Below are positions 1 to 7,661 of a DNA stretch of 64,000 bases, piece by piece. A program made the translations under genes and the position numbers. Location of the stretch: contig JAGWWY010000002.1 of the NCBI GenBank assembly GCA_018970145.1, positions 62,001-126,000 of the forward strand, read 5' to 3'. How positions within the stretch are numbered: position 1 is the first letter of the stretch; the number at the start of each line of letters is the position of its first letter. Under the pieces are notes generated by a model. It made no database searches and was not told the origin of the DNA. It saw only the letters and a program-made list of their open reading frames with translations. This DNA is from Gammaproteobacteria bacterium. GTDB taxonomy: Bacteria > Pseudomonadota > Gammaproteobacteria > Steroidobacterales > Steroidobacteraceae.

Positions 1-246
1 GCCTTGAACGTTCGGGATAACGCCGAACAGATCTTTGTTGTTGGCGATGCCAAGCTCCGCAATGGTCTTGGCGCTCAATGCCGTGATAGCAATTGGCGTG
101 GTCTGCAAATTCTCGGCGCGCTTCTGCGCCGTGACGACGATCTCCTCTAGACCGCCTTGATCGGCGTCCTGCGCCCCCGCTGTTGCGGCTGCGACTGCAG
201 CGATCAAGCCCGTCACGATCGACGGCACTGAGTGATTCCTCTTCAT
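1..246 (-). CDS. TonB-dependent receptor, N-terminal part (cut by window edge)
   Basis: Eighty-two N-terminal residues are visible and the gene runs off the left edge. A signal peptide (MKRNHSV start, hydrophobic stretch rich in Ala, AGA-Q cleavage region near residue 25) is followed by a TonB-box-like segment LEEIVVTAQKR (about 33-43) and the start of a plug domain. This is the standard beginning of outer-membrane TonB-dependent receptors that import large, poorly permeable substrates using the proton motive force. A GGAGGA ribosome site lies 9 nt before the ATG. The gene diverges from an MFS transporter and shares a promoter region with it that carries a candidate operator. By context it probably imports a steroid or related hydrophobic substrate, but the ligand is inferred. 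Confidence 0.85.
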   Translation of the reverse strand, partial: MKRNHSVPSIVTGLIAAVAAATAGAQDADQGGLEEIVVTAQKRAENLQTTPIAITALSAKTIAELGIANNKDLFGVIPNVQG

Positions 247-344
247 GTTCCCCTGTCCTCCAGTAAACGTGTGTTTCTTGTGCGGCACTGGTCACCGGGT
301 CGGCGTTTGTTACACCGGACCCCCGTTTGCCTATGCTTTCAACA

Positions 345-374
345 TGCGTAATCCATGTCAATAAAAATTACGCA
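345..374. promoter_or_regulatory. Candidate steroid-regulon operator, site 1
   Basis: A 30-bp inverted repeat: TGCGTAA at 345-351 and TTACGCA at 368-374, separated by 16 bases. It sits in the 246-bp gap between the TonB receptor and the MFS gene. The same arms with the same 16-base spacing recur at 5837 and 18179, also in divergent gaps. Read leftward, a perfect -35 hexamer TTGACA (361 to 356) lies inside the repeat, with a weak -10 AAGCAT 17 bases on, so binding here would compete with RNA polymerase on the receptor promoter. I saw nothing else definite in the gap. Confidence 0.7.
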
Positions 375-492
375 AAGTGACGTTATCTCGATCCGAGGAC
401 TGCTAATATCGCAGCGGAGTGGTTCTTTTGCCACGAATCCGCCCGATAGAGCGGAGTGCTGCAGGTTCAGACCGGAGCGGCGAGGAGGGGGC

Positions 493-1824
493 ATGACATC
501 GGAGACGGGGGATCCAGGCGAGAGCGTCGCCGAAACGGCCGTCAGCAGGCGTCCGGGCGGCTACGCTTGGTACGTTGCCGTCGTGCTGTTCTTCGTTTAC
601 CTCGTCAACTACGTCGACCGTTCCGTCCTTAATGTGCTCTCGCAACTGGTGAAGGACGATCTCGGCGCATCCGATACCGTGATGGGTTTTCTGGTCGGGC
701 CCGCGTTTGCTGTGTTTTATGCACTCGCTGGTATCCCGATTGCGCGTTATGCCGATCGATCCAATCGAATCCGCATCATTGCGATCGGTTGTTTGGTTTG
801 GAGCGGCTTTACGGTGGCGACGGCCTATGCGCAAACGTGGCAGCAGTTGGCGTGGTTCCGTATCGGGGTTGGCATTGGCGAGGCCGCTTTTCTGGCACCT
901 GCGTACTCCATCCTCGCCGATTATTTCCCGGTTCGCTATCGGACTCGGGCGCTGTCGCTATTGGGGTTGGCTGTCTATTTTGGGCAGGTGACCGGTATGG
1001 TGACCGGCGCGATGCTCGGCGCCTCGCTCGGTTGGCGTGATGTGTTCATTTACGCGGGGCTCCCGGGTATCGCGGTGGCGATGATCGCGTGGCTGACGGT
1101 ACGAGAGCCGGTGCGCGGCGCGCAGGACTCGATCGAGAGAGCAACCGAAGGGCTCCGCCTCGACCTGTGGGGGGCGATCCGACAACTATGGGCGTATCGG
1201 AGTTTTCGCAAACTTTGCTTTGGAACCGCACTGGGCGTGTTTGGTGGTCAGGCGTTCGCCGGTTGGTCCGCACCGTTTCTGATGCGTTCGCACGGCGTTG
1301 ATCTTGTCGCCATCGGGACCGTATTCGCACCGCCATATCTGTTGTCGGCACTCATCGGCACCGTCCTGGCAGGTTTTGTCGCCGATCGCCTCGTTCGGCG
1401 TAATCTCAATGTGCCGGTTAAAGCGTCGAGCTATGCGCTCGGTCTAGCGACCGCGATCCTGTGCATGGCCTGCTGGGTCCCGAGTTTCACATGGCTCGTA
1501 ATTTTGACGATTCCGATGGGGTTGGTCGGGGGCGGTTGGGTGTTGCCGATGCAGTCGAGTACTCAAAACGCACTGCCGCCGGAGTTGCGTGCGACGGGAA
1601 TCGCCGTCTTTTGGTTTGTCGTCAATTTGGTCGGTATCGCTGGTGGCCCCTGGTTCACGGGCTTCGCTTCGGATCTTCTGGCAGTCCGGTTCGGCAACGA
1701 CTCTCTGCGTTACGCCTTGTTGCTCGCCGTTTCGGTGAGCTTCATCGGAGCGGCCATCATTCGATCGGCGGGAAGGCAACTGCATGCAGAGGCCCTGTCG
1801 ATGGGTATTCAGCACCGGGGTTGA
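493..1824 (+). CDS. MFS transporter, spinster-like
   Basis: A 443-aa major facilitator superfamily permease of the inner membrane with about 12 hydrophobic segments. The N-terminal half carries the VDRSVLNVL helix, the loop GIPIARYADRSNR (the MFS signature between TM2 and TM3) and an APAYSILADYFP segment typical of spinster-type bacterial carriers found in aromatic and steroid gene clusters. The ATG at 493 is chosen because a GAGGAGGGGG ribosome site lies just upstream; the frame stays open back to 355, but that part lacks transporter character. The stop is 2 bases before the next gene, an acyl-CoA ligase, so they form one operon. Its cargo is probably a steroid or side-chain acid, inferred from neighbours only. 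Confidence 0.88.
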   Translation: MTSETGDPGESVAETAVSRRPGGYAWYVAVVLFFVYLVNYVDRSVLNVLSQLVKDDLGASDTVMGFLVGPAFAVFYALAGIPIARYADRSNRIRIIAIGCLVWSGFTVATAYAQTWQQLAWFRIGVGIGEAAFLAPAYSILADYFPVRYRTRALSLLGLAVYFGQVTGMVTGAMLGASLGWRDVFIYAGLPGIAVAMIAWLTVREPVRGAQDSIERATEGLRLDLWGAIRQLWAYRSFRKLCFGTALGVFGGQAFAGWSAPFLMRSHGVDLVAIGTVFAPPYLLSALIGTVLAGFVADRLVRRNLNVPVKASSYALGLATAILCMACWVPSFTWLVILTIPMGLVGGGWVLPMQSSTQNALPPELRATGIAVFWFVVNLVGIAGGPWFTGFASDLLAVRFGNDSLRYALLLAVSVSFIGAAIIRSAGRQLHAEALSMGIQHRG

Positions 1825-1826
1825 AC

Positions 1827-3455
1827 ATGACTAGCGCCAAACAGCTTACCTTGAACTTCGCCGACCTGTTGCAGCTCGTGGCGAGCACCGTTCCCGAGCG
1901 AACGGCGTTAATCTGCGGCGATGAACGCATCAGCTTCGCCGAGTTGTCCACTCGTAGTGAGGCCTTGGCGGCCTACCTGCACAGCAAGGGTCTCGTCGCC
2001 GGGCAAACCATCGCGCTGCACTCGGGCAATCGTCCTGAGTATTTGATCGGCTTCTTTGCAGCTTGTCGCTTGGGTTGCCTGCCATTCAACGTCAACTACC
2101 GCTATCTCGAGGCGGAACTCGATTACCTCTACGGCAACGCACGCGCGGCTGCGGCCGTCATCGAACCGGAGTGGTTGCCGAGGGTGGCAGGTATACGTGC
2201 GCGCCCGCCGCTGCTCCTAGTGACGCAAGGCGTGTCGGATCAGACGTCACCGCCCGAGGGGACCGTGTCACTCGCGCAAGCGTTGCAGGCCGCGCAAGCG
2301 CTCGCTCCGGTGTCGCGCCAGACAAGTGGTGACGATCAACTGATCATCTACACGGGTGGCACTACCGGTATGCCAAAGGGTGTCGTGTGGGCGCAAGCCG
2401 ATATGCTGATGGCCTCACTCGGCGGCGGCGGCTTTTTCTCGAAGCACGGACCGATACGCTCAGCACAAGAGATCGTCGATCGTGTCCGCGAAGCGCCGCA
2501 CCTCGTGATGTTCCCCGTCGCACCGTTGATGCATGGTGCAGCGCTGTGGGCCGCCTTGGCCTCTTTGTTCGCAGGACATACGCTCGTACTGCAATCAGGT
2601 AAGTCGTTCGATCCGGCGGGCGTCTTCGATCTCTGCGAGCGTGAACGGGTCAACTTGCTGGTGATCGTGGGTGATGGCATGGGTCGACCGCTCGCCGATG
2701 TGCTCCATGAGAACCCCGGTCGGTGGCAGCTGCCGGCGCTTAGCTATATCGGCTCCGGTGGTGCGGTGTTCTCCGCGGCAGTGCAACAATCTTTGAAGTC
2801 GGCGCTTCCTAGACTAGTCACGAGTAGTTCGCTCGGCTCCACCGAGTCCGGTACGCTTGGCGCGGGCGGGGCGACCGTGACCGGTGAAGGACTGATGCGG
2901 TTTGCGCCGCGTGCCGATATGCATGTTATCTGTGACGGCGAACGCTACGCAGAGTCCGGTGAGACTGGCATCTTGGCGCGGAGTGGCCCGCTGCCGGTTG
3001 GCTATTTCGGTGATCCAGTCGCGACGGCACGCACCTTCATTGAGCTCGACGGTCGACGGATTTCATTGACTGGCGATGCCGCTCGTCTTGAGACAGACGG
3101 GTCCATCACAGTACTTGGCCGCGGGTCCACCTGCATCAACAGCGGCGGCGAAAAAATTTTCCCCGAAGAGGTCGAACAATGCCTCAAACAGCACGAGGCC
3201 GTCGTGGATGCTTTGGTGGTGGGCCTGCCCGACTTGCGCTTTGGTGAACGGGTCGTGGCGGTCGTGTCGTTACGCTCGGCTGACGCCGTAGACGAGGAGA
3301 CTTTGCGTCAACACTGTCGTGCCGTGATTGCCGGCTACAAAGTCCCGCGACGCATCGTGTTCGTTCCACAAGTATCACGCACGAACACGGGCAAGCCCGA
3401 CTACACGTGGGCGAAGAGTCACGCTGGCGAGCTGTTGTCGCAATCGAGCGGCTAA
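1827..3455 (+). CDS. AMP-forming acyl-CoA ligase, FadD19-like
   Basis: A 542-aa ANL-superfamily acyl-CoA synthetase. It activates a carboxylic acid with ATP to an acyl-adenylate and transfers it to CoA. The AMP-binding loop TGGTTGMPKG is at residues 176-185, followed by the usual SLGSTESG region, a YFGDP/LTGDA segment and the C-terminal catalytic Lys in RTNTGKPDY. The TGGTTGMPKGV form, with Gly-Gly in place of the usual Ser-Gly, is the one I associate with actinobacterial FadD19-type steroid side-chain ligases. The ATG overlaps none of the MFS gene (2-base gap). A role in activating the C24-C27 side-chain acid fits the cluster; the exact substrate is not shown by the sequence. Confidence 0.85.
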   Translation: MTSAKQLTLNFADLLQLVASTVPERTALICGDERISFAELSTRSEALAAYLHSKGLVAGQTIALHSGNRPEYLIGFFAACRLGCLPFNVNYRYLEAELDYLYGNARAAAAVIEPEWLPRVAGIRARPPLLLVTQGVSDQTSPPEGTVSLAQALQAAQALAPVSRQTSGDDQLIIYTGGTTGMPKGVVWAQADMLMASLGGGGFFSKHGPIRSAQEIVDRVREAPHLVMFPVAPLMHGAALWAALASLFAGHTLVLQSGKSFDPAGVFDLCERERVNLLVIVGDGMGRPLADVLHENPGRWQLPALSYIGSGGAVFSAAVQQSLKSALPRLVTSSSLGSTESGTLGAGGATVTGEGLMRFAPRADMHVICDGERYAESGETGILARSGPLPVGYFGDPVATARTFIELDGRRISLTGDAARLETDGSITVLGRGSTCINSGGEKIFPEEVEQCLKQHEAVVDALVVGLPDLRFGERVVAVVSLRSADAVDEETLRQHCRAVIAGYKVPRRIVFVPQVSRTNTGKPDYTWAKSHAGELLSQSSG

Positions 3456-3480
3456 GTTTTCGAATCGAGCTTGCGGTCGA

Positions 3481-4554
3481 TTAAGAGACGCGCGCGAGTG
3501 GCCAGCCGGGTGTGCCCGGCACTACGTGCACACCCTCAATCGGTGCGATCAAGCGTTTTGCTTCGCTGCGCGGATGGTAGAACTGCTTGTACCAAATCCG
3601 GGCTTTGTGAAATGGACCGTCGGTCGGGATCTGCAGGATATTAAAAGCGGGCCGTTTGTTGCCCCAGACTTCGAAGTCTTGCAGAAACGCGAGACGACTG
3701 GATTCATTGAAGCCACGAGCCGCGTCGAAATCGGCCTCTGTCGGCACGGCGTTCGCACCCTTAATGAGAAGGCCGTGCCAGACCTCGATGACGCCATCGT
3801 CGACTGGCGTGTGCGTGATCATCAAGACGGTCTCGAACAAGCCCGTCAGATGGGAGACCAAAATACCGGGACCATGATAGACGGTATCGGTGTAGAGCTT
3901 GTCACCCGGTCCCGCCACGAGGGTGCGGTGTCCGCCGGCTTGGCGCTGAATCGCTTTGTGTCCACGGAATTCGTTCTCAAAATATTCCACCGTCGAGCCG
4001 TGAATCGGACCCAAGTGTGGCAGATCAGCGATGTTGTCGATGATCTCCTGCGGATGGCATGCCATCACGCCGAGCTTGTCGATGTTCCAGGGCACCCAGT
4101 TCGGCTGACCGTACTCGGTGAGAGGCGGCAGGTCGAAGTCTGGCTCACCCTCTTCCGGGTCGAACCACACGAAAACCACACCGGCGTGTTCTCGTACCGG
4201 CCAACTTTTGACGCTGGCGGCTTTGGGAATGTTGCCGTCGTAGTAAGGGATGTGATTACACTTGCCATCTGGGCCGAATCGCCAAGCATGGTACGGGCAG
4301 CGGATGTCGTCGCCCTCGACGTGACCGTCGCGCGCCGTGTAAGACGATTTGTTCTTCGCCAAGTGCGTGCCCATGTGTGGGCAGTAGGCATCGAGCAGGA
4401 CGACCCGACCGCTCTTGCCGCGATACAGCGCAAAGTCACGACCGAAGTAACGGACGCCTTGCGGCTGATCTGTCACCTCGCTCGAGATGGCGACCATGAA
4501 CCAGCCGCGCGGGAAAGTCTGAGGACCGATTTTGTAGTCCGCGGTGGTTGCCAT
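3481..4554 (-). CDS. Rieske non-haem iron oxygenase, KshA-like
   Basis: A 357-aa oxygenase component. The Rieske [2Fe-2S] ligands are Cys58-x-His60 and Cys86-x2-His89, followed by FGPDGKC. A mononuclear-iron motif with Asp177, His180 and His185 (IADLPHLGPIH) lies in the catalytic domain. KshA is the oxygenase of 3-ketosteroid 9-alpha-hydroxylase, which with KstD opens ring B; the related DAF-36/Neverland enzymes act at C7. The gene follows hsaA by 4 bases in the same minus-strand operon, supporting KshA, but a different steroid position is possible. No reductase partner (KshB) is present in the window. The start ATGGCAACC at 4554 gives a normal N-terminus; an open frame further upstream only overlaps hsaA. 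Confidence 0.8.
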   Translation of the reverse strand: MATTADYKIGPQTFPRGWFMVAISSEVTDQPQGVRYFGRDFALYRGKSGRVVLLDAYCPHMGTHLAKNKSSYTARDGHVEGDDIRCPYHAWRFGPDGKCNHIPYYDGNIPKAASVKSWPVREHAGVVFVWFDPEEGEPDFDLPPLTEYGQPNWVPWNIDKLGVMACHPQEIIDNIADLPHLGPIHGSTVEYFENEFRGHKAIQRQAGGHRTLVAGPGDKLYTDTVYHGPGILVSHLTGLFETVLMITHTPVDDGVIEVWHGLLIKGANAVPTEADFDAARGFNESSRLAFLQDFEVWGNKRPAFNILQIPTDGPFHKARIWYKQFYHPRSEAKRLIAPIEGVHVVPGTPGWPLARVS

Positions 4555-4558
4555 GGCG

Positions 4559-5764
4559 TCAGACGAAGAATTCTTGCGGCTGCTCGCCGAGATACAAGTT
4601 GCCAAGGGACATACCCACGAGGGCAGGGTCGTTCGCCACGTGAGCACGAGCGGCATTGGTGTCGAGCCAGTAACGCACGACTGGGCTGTCCGTGTAGATC
4701 GCCCGTCCACCGAGCAGCGGCATCAGTTCGTCGATCAAATCGGCACAGCGGCGCACGATCTGTGAGGACTGGTAACGGTAGCGGATGCGCTGTTCCATGC
4801 TGAGTTGGCTGCCTGCACGCATCGTTGTCATCATGTCGTCGAAGTTGCGATATAGCACCGCCTTCATTTCGTCGATGGCCGATTGCGTACGAGCCACGGC
4901 GAGAATTGAGTTGGTGTCTTGTCGCGTTGCCTTGCCGGTGTTGGTCGAGACTCGCTTCTTGGCGATGTCCATGAACGCATTGAGCGCGCCCTGAGTCGAG
5001 CCGATGGCGGCCGTCGAGACGGAACGGACGAATACCTGGGCCCAGGGCAGACGATAGAGCGGACCGTCGTTTACGGCCTGCCCCGGATTTTGGCAAAGAA
5101 ATCCGTCGACCGCCTTATGCGTGCGATAGTCAGGCACAAACGCATTTTCCACGACGATGTCTTGGCTACCCGTGGCCTGCAAGCCGAAAGTGTGCCAGTT
5201 GTCGAGGATCTGATAATCCTTGCGCGGGACGAGGAAAGTGCGCATCTCGGGCGCGCCGCCGTCTTTGTTGAAGATCAATGAGCCGAGCAGCACCCAATCG
5301 CAGTACTCGCTACCACTCGAAAACCCCCAGCGGCCCGAGAGCCGAAAGCCGCCCTCGACGACCTCGACCTTACCGACCGGCTGATAGGACGAGCTAACGA
5401 GCGTGTCTGGGTTCTTGCCCCACACTTCCTGTTGAGCGCGATCGTCGAACAGCGCGAGTTGGTACGGATGACAGCCGACCACGCCCAATACCCAAGCGGT
5501 CGACATGCAAGCTTCGGCAATGGTCATTTGGACGTCGAAGAAAACCTGTGGGTCCATCTCGAAGCCACCGTAGCGCTTCGGCTGAAGAATTCGGAAAAAT
5601 CCAGCGTCGACCATTTCGCGCATGGTTTCGGCTGGCAGCTTGCGGTTCGCGTAGGCTTCGTTCTGACGCGCTTTCAGCGCGGGGAGCATCGCTCGGGCGA
5701 GCTCTAGGAGCTCATCGCGAGTTGGCAGATGAATGTCGAGGACGTGGGCAGCGGCAGTGGCCAT
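4559..5764 (-). CDS. hsaA: HsaA-like flavin-dependent 3-HSA monooxygenase
   Basis: A 401-aa protein with the acyl-CoA-dehydrogenase fold of group D flavin monooxygenases; length matches HsaA (about 394). Characteristic segments are RILQPKRYGGFEMDPQ near residue 60, a WGFSSGSEYCDWVLLG beta-domain segment, GLQATGSQDIVV, and a C-terminal LLGGRAIYTDSPV. HsaA hydroxylates the phenolic secosteroid 3-HSA at C4 using reduced flavin from HsaB; an HsaB-like reductase is encoded at 19927. The gene begins the minus-strand unit that also holds the Rieske oxygenase and diverges from hsaD across a gap with operator site 2. The assignment rests on family features and context; other flavin hydroxylases of phenolic substrates look similar. 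Confidence 0.83.
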   Translation of the reverse strand: MATAAAHVLDIHLPTRDELLELARAMLPALKARQNEAYANRKLPAETMREMVDAGFFRILQPKRYGGFEMDPQVFFDVQMTIAEACMSTAWVLGVVGCHPYQLALFDDRAQQEVWGKNPDTLVSSSYQPVGKVEVVEGGFRLSGRWGFSSGSEYCDWVLLGSLIFNKDGGAPEMRTFLVPRKDYQILDNWHTFGLQATGSQDIVVENAFVPDYRTHKAVDGFLCQNPGQAVNDGPLYRLPWAQVFVRSVSTAAIGSTQGALNAFMDIAKKRVSTNTGKATRQDTNSILAVARTQSAIDEMKAVLYRNFDDMMTTMRAGSQLSMEQRIRYRYQSSQIVRRCADLIDELMPLLGGRAIYTDSPVVRYWLDTNAARAHVANDPALVGMSLGNLYLGEQPQEFFV

Positions 5765-5836
5765 GGATGGTTCCCTCGGTTAGGCGTTAAGACCCAAATC
5801 CGATGCTAGCTTGGGCGCGCGGCGTCTGCAAGCAAC

Positions 5837-5866
5837 TGCGTAAAATACATAGGTGTTTTTTACGCG
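5837..5866. promoter_or_regulatory. Candidate steroid-regulon operator, site 2
   Basis: TGCGTAA at 5837-5843 and TTACGCG at 5860-5866 with a 16-base spacer, in the 234-bp gap between hsaA and hsaD. It is the most symmetrical of the three sites: the pairing extends to GCGTAAAA/TTTTACGC and includes inner ACA/TGT steps, 11 of 14 pairs in the 28-bp core. A rightward -10-like TAAAAT (5841-5846) overlaps the left arm, so a bound protein could repress. The rest of the gap shows no other clear element. Confidence 0.72.
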
Positions 5867-5998
5867 TTTCGATTGTTCCCGGGGTGCTCGGGCAACCAAA
5901 AGCGCCGTCAGGTGCCTCTAACTTTACGAAGCAGGTTTGCCGAAGCCGACGAAAGCCACTATCTTTCGTCGCTCTGCAACCAGCCACGGGGGGAGGGT

Positions 5999-6856
5999 AT
6001 GGCAAGTCAACAAGAGCCGCTCAAGACGGCCACCGGCGGACCACCGAGAGCGCGAGCGATCCCACTTCCGAGCGGCTACGAGCTGCATTTCCACGATACC
6101 GGACCCTCGCCAGGCGGTAGCACCGTAGTGTTGCTTCAAGGAAGCGGACCCGGCGCGAACGGTTGGAGCAACTTTCGTCACAACATCGAGCCGTTGCGAG
6201 CGGCAGGGCATCGCGTCATCGTCCCGGATTTGATCGGTTTCGGTTATTCCTCGAAGCCGACCGGGCTCGACTACACCTTGGATTTGTTCGTCGAGACCAC
6301 ACTGGAGCTGCTCGATGCGTTGGGGGTGCGGCAGTGCGTACTCGTCGGTAATTCCTTGGGTGGGGCCGTCTCGATTGGTATCGGTCTGGCGAGGCCGGGC
6401 TTCGCCCAGAAACTCATCGTCATGGGTTGCGGGGGCATCGAGTCGACCGAAACCTATTTCAAGATGCCCGGGATTCAAAAAATGGTCTCCGGTTTTGTCG
6501 GTGGCGAAATCAACCCGACGTGGTTGCGTGGCATCTTACAGATGCTGTCGTTCGATCCGATCCACGTCACCGACGAATTGGTTGCGGAGCGGTTTGCCAT
6601 TCTGCAGTTGATGCCGAAAGAGGTGCTCGGCCGGATGCGTATTCCAGATTTGACGCCGCGCCTCACGGAGTTGTCGATGCCCGTGCTCGGTTTTTGGGGT
6701 GTCGAGGATCAGTTTTGTCCGGCCTCGGGCGCCCTGAAAATCACGAGCCAGTGTCGTGACAGTCGCGTCATCCTGTATTCGCGGGTGGGCCATTGGGTGA
6801 TGATCGAAAGGGCGCAGGAGTTCAACCGACATGTCATCGACTTCATCGCCGCCTGA
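5999..6856 (+). CDS. hsaD: HsaD-like meta-cleavage product hydrolase (alpha/beta hydrolase)
   Basis: A 285-aa alpha/beta hydrolase. The nucleophile elbow GNSLGG is at 117-122 (Ser119), with Asp237 in WGVEDQF and His265 in VGHW completing the triad. The oxyanion segment QGSGPGANGWSNF (47-59) is that of C-C bond hydrolases (MhpC/BphD/HsaD). HsaD cleaves the ring-opened product DSHA to a C5 dienoate and HIP. It is the first gene of a five-gene plus-strand operon, downstream of operator site 2. The ATG at 5999 follows a G-rich ribosome site; an upstream open frame to 5873 lacks family similarity. The partner dioxygenase HsaC is not in the window. MhpC-like activity on simple aromatics is the main alternative. 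Confidence 0.87.
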   Translation: MASQQEPLKTATGGPPRARAIPLPSGYELHFHDTGPSPGGSTVVLLQGSGPGANGWSNFRHNIEPLRAAGHRVIVPDLIGFGYSSKPTGLDYTLDLFVETTLELLDALGVRQCVLVGNSLGGAVSIGIGLARPGFAQKLIVMGCGGIESTETYFKMPGIQKMVSGFVGGEINPTWLRGILQMLSFDPIHVTDELVAERFAILQLMPKEVLGRMRIPDLTPRLTELSMPVLGFWGVEDQFCPASGALKITSQCRDSRVILYSRVGHWVMIERAQEFNRHVIDFIAA

Positions 6857-7649
6857 CGCGGTTTCGCGCGCGGCGCTCATCGATTCGGTGGCGCAAACAC
6901 TGCATAAGGCGTGGCGGCAGCGCCTCACGATAGCGCCGCTGCGAGAGCAGCATCCGTGGCTGACGCTGGATGATGCCTACGCGATTTCTTTGGGATTCCT
7001 GCAGCGACGCACTCAGGCGGGTGAGCGCGTGGTTGGCAAGAAGATCGGTGTGACGAGCAAAGCCGTCCAGGACATGCTTGGGGTGCATCAGCCCGACTTC
7101 GGATTTCTCACCGACGCCATGCAAGTACCGAACGGCGGCAACATCGAGATTGGGCAGCGGATGATTCAGCCGCGCGCAGAGGCCGAGATCGCACTGATCT
7201 TGCGATCGAGTTTGCACGGGCCCGGAATCACCGAGCAGGACGTATTGAACGCGACCGACAGCATTGCAGCCTGTTTTGAGATCGTCGACTCGCGTATCGA
7301 TTCTTGGAATATCCGCATCGTCGATACCGTCGCCGACAATGCATCCTGTGGTCTCTTCGTGTTAGGAAATGAGCGCGTATCACCGCGAGGTCTCGATCTC
7401 GCTGCGATGGAAGTACGCGTCAAGAAAAACGGCCGTCACCTGTCGCGTGGGGTCGGTGCGGCGGTGCAGGGATCGCCGCTTGCGGCGGTCGCGTGGCTCG
7501 CCAATACCCTCGGCGCATACGGCGTCACGCTCGATGCCGGCGACATCATCCTGTCTGGTTCTCTCGTGCCACTTGAGTCGGCGGCGCCCGGCGACGTCTT
7601 CGAGCTGGATCTCGATCACGTCGGTTCGGCGATCGTGACGTTTTCTTGA
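6831..7649 (+). CDS. hsaE: 2-hydroxypenta/hexadienoate hydratase (HsaE/MhpD family)
   Basis: A 272-aa member of the 2-keto-4-pentenoate hydratase family, which adds water to the dienoate released by the meta-cleavage hydrolase. Diagnostic segments are GKKIGVTSKAVQDMLGV near residue 65, IQPRAEAEIALIL with the metal-binding Glu residues near 105, and a C-terminal AGDIILSGSLVP. The start lies 26 bases inside the end of hsaD, so translation is probably coupled. In steroid degradation HsaE acts on the C6 dienoate from HsaD, followed by HsaG/HsaF, which are not in this window. The sequence cannot separate HsaE from MhpD by itself; the neighbours decide. Confidence 0.86.
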   Translation: MSSTSSPPDAVSRAALIDSVAQTLHKAWRQRLTIAPLREQHPWLTLDDAYAISLGFLQRRTQAGERVVGKKIGVTSKAVQDMLGVHQPDFGFLTDAMQVPNGGNIEIGQRMIQPRAEAEIALILRSSLHGPGITEQDVLNATDSIAACFEIVDSRIDSWNIRIVDTVADNASCGLFVLGNERVSPRGLDLAAMEVRVKKNGRHLSRGVGAAVQGSPLAAVAWLANTLGAYGVTLDAGDIILSGSLVPLESAAPGDVFELDLDHVGSAIVTFS

Positions 7650-7661
7650 GGAGTTGATCCC

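Noticed and set aside
3463-3482. 6-bp inverted repeat AATCGA/TCGATT between the convergent FadD19-like and Rieske genes as a terminator
   Set aside because: The stem is short and AT-containing, with no T-run on either strand.
3328-4803. 491-codon plus-strand open frame across the Rieske gene
   Set aside because: It is antisense to the Rieske oxygenase and hsaA, which have clear family motifs and operon spacing; the frame shows no recognisable domain.
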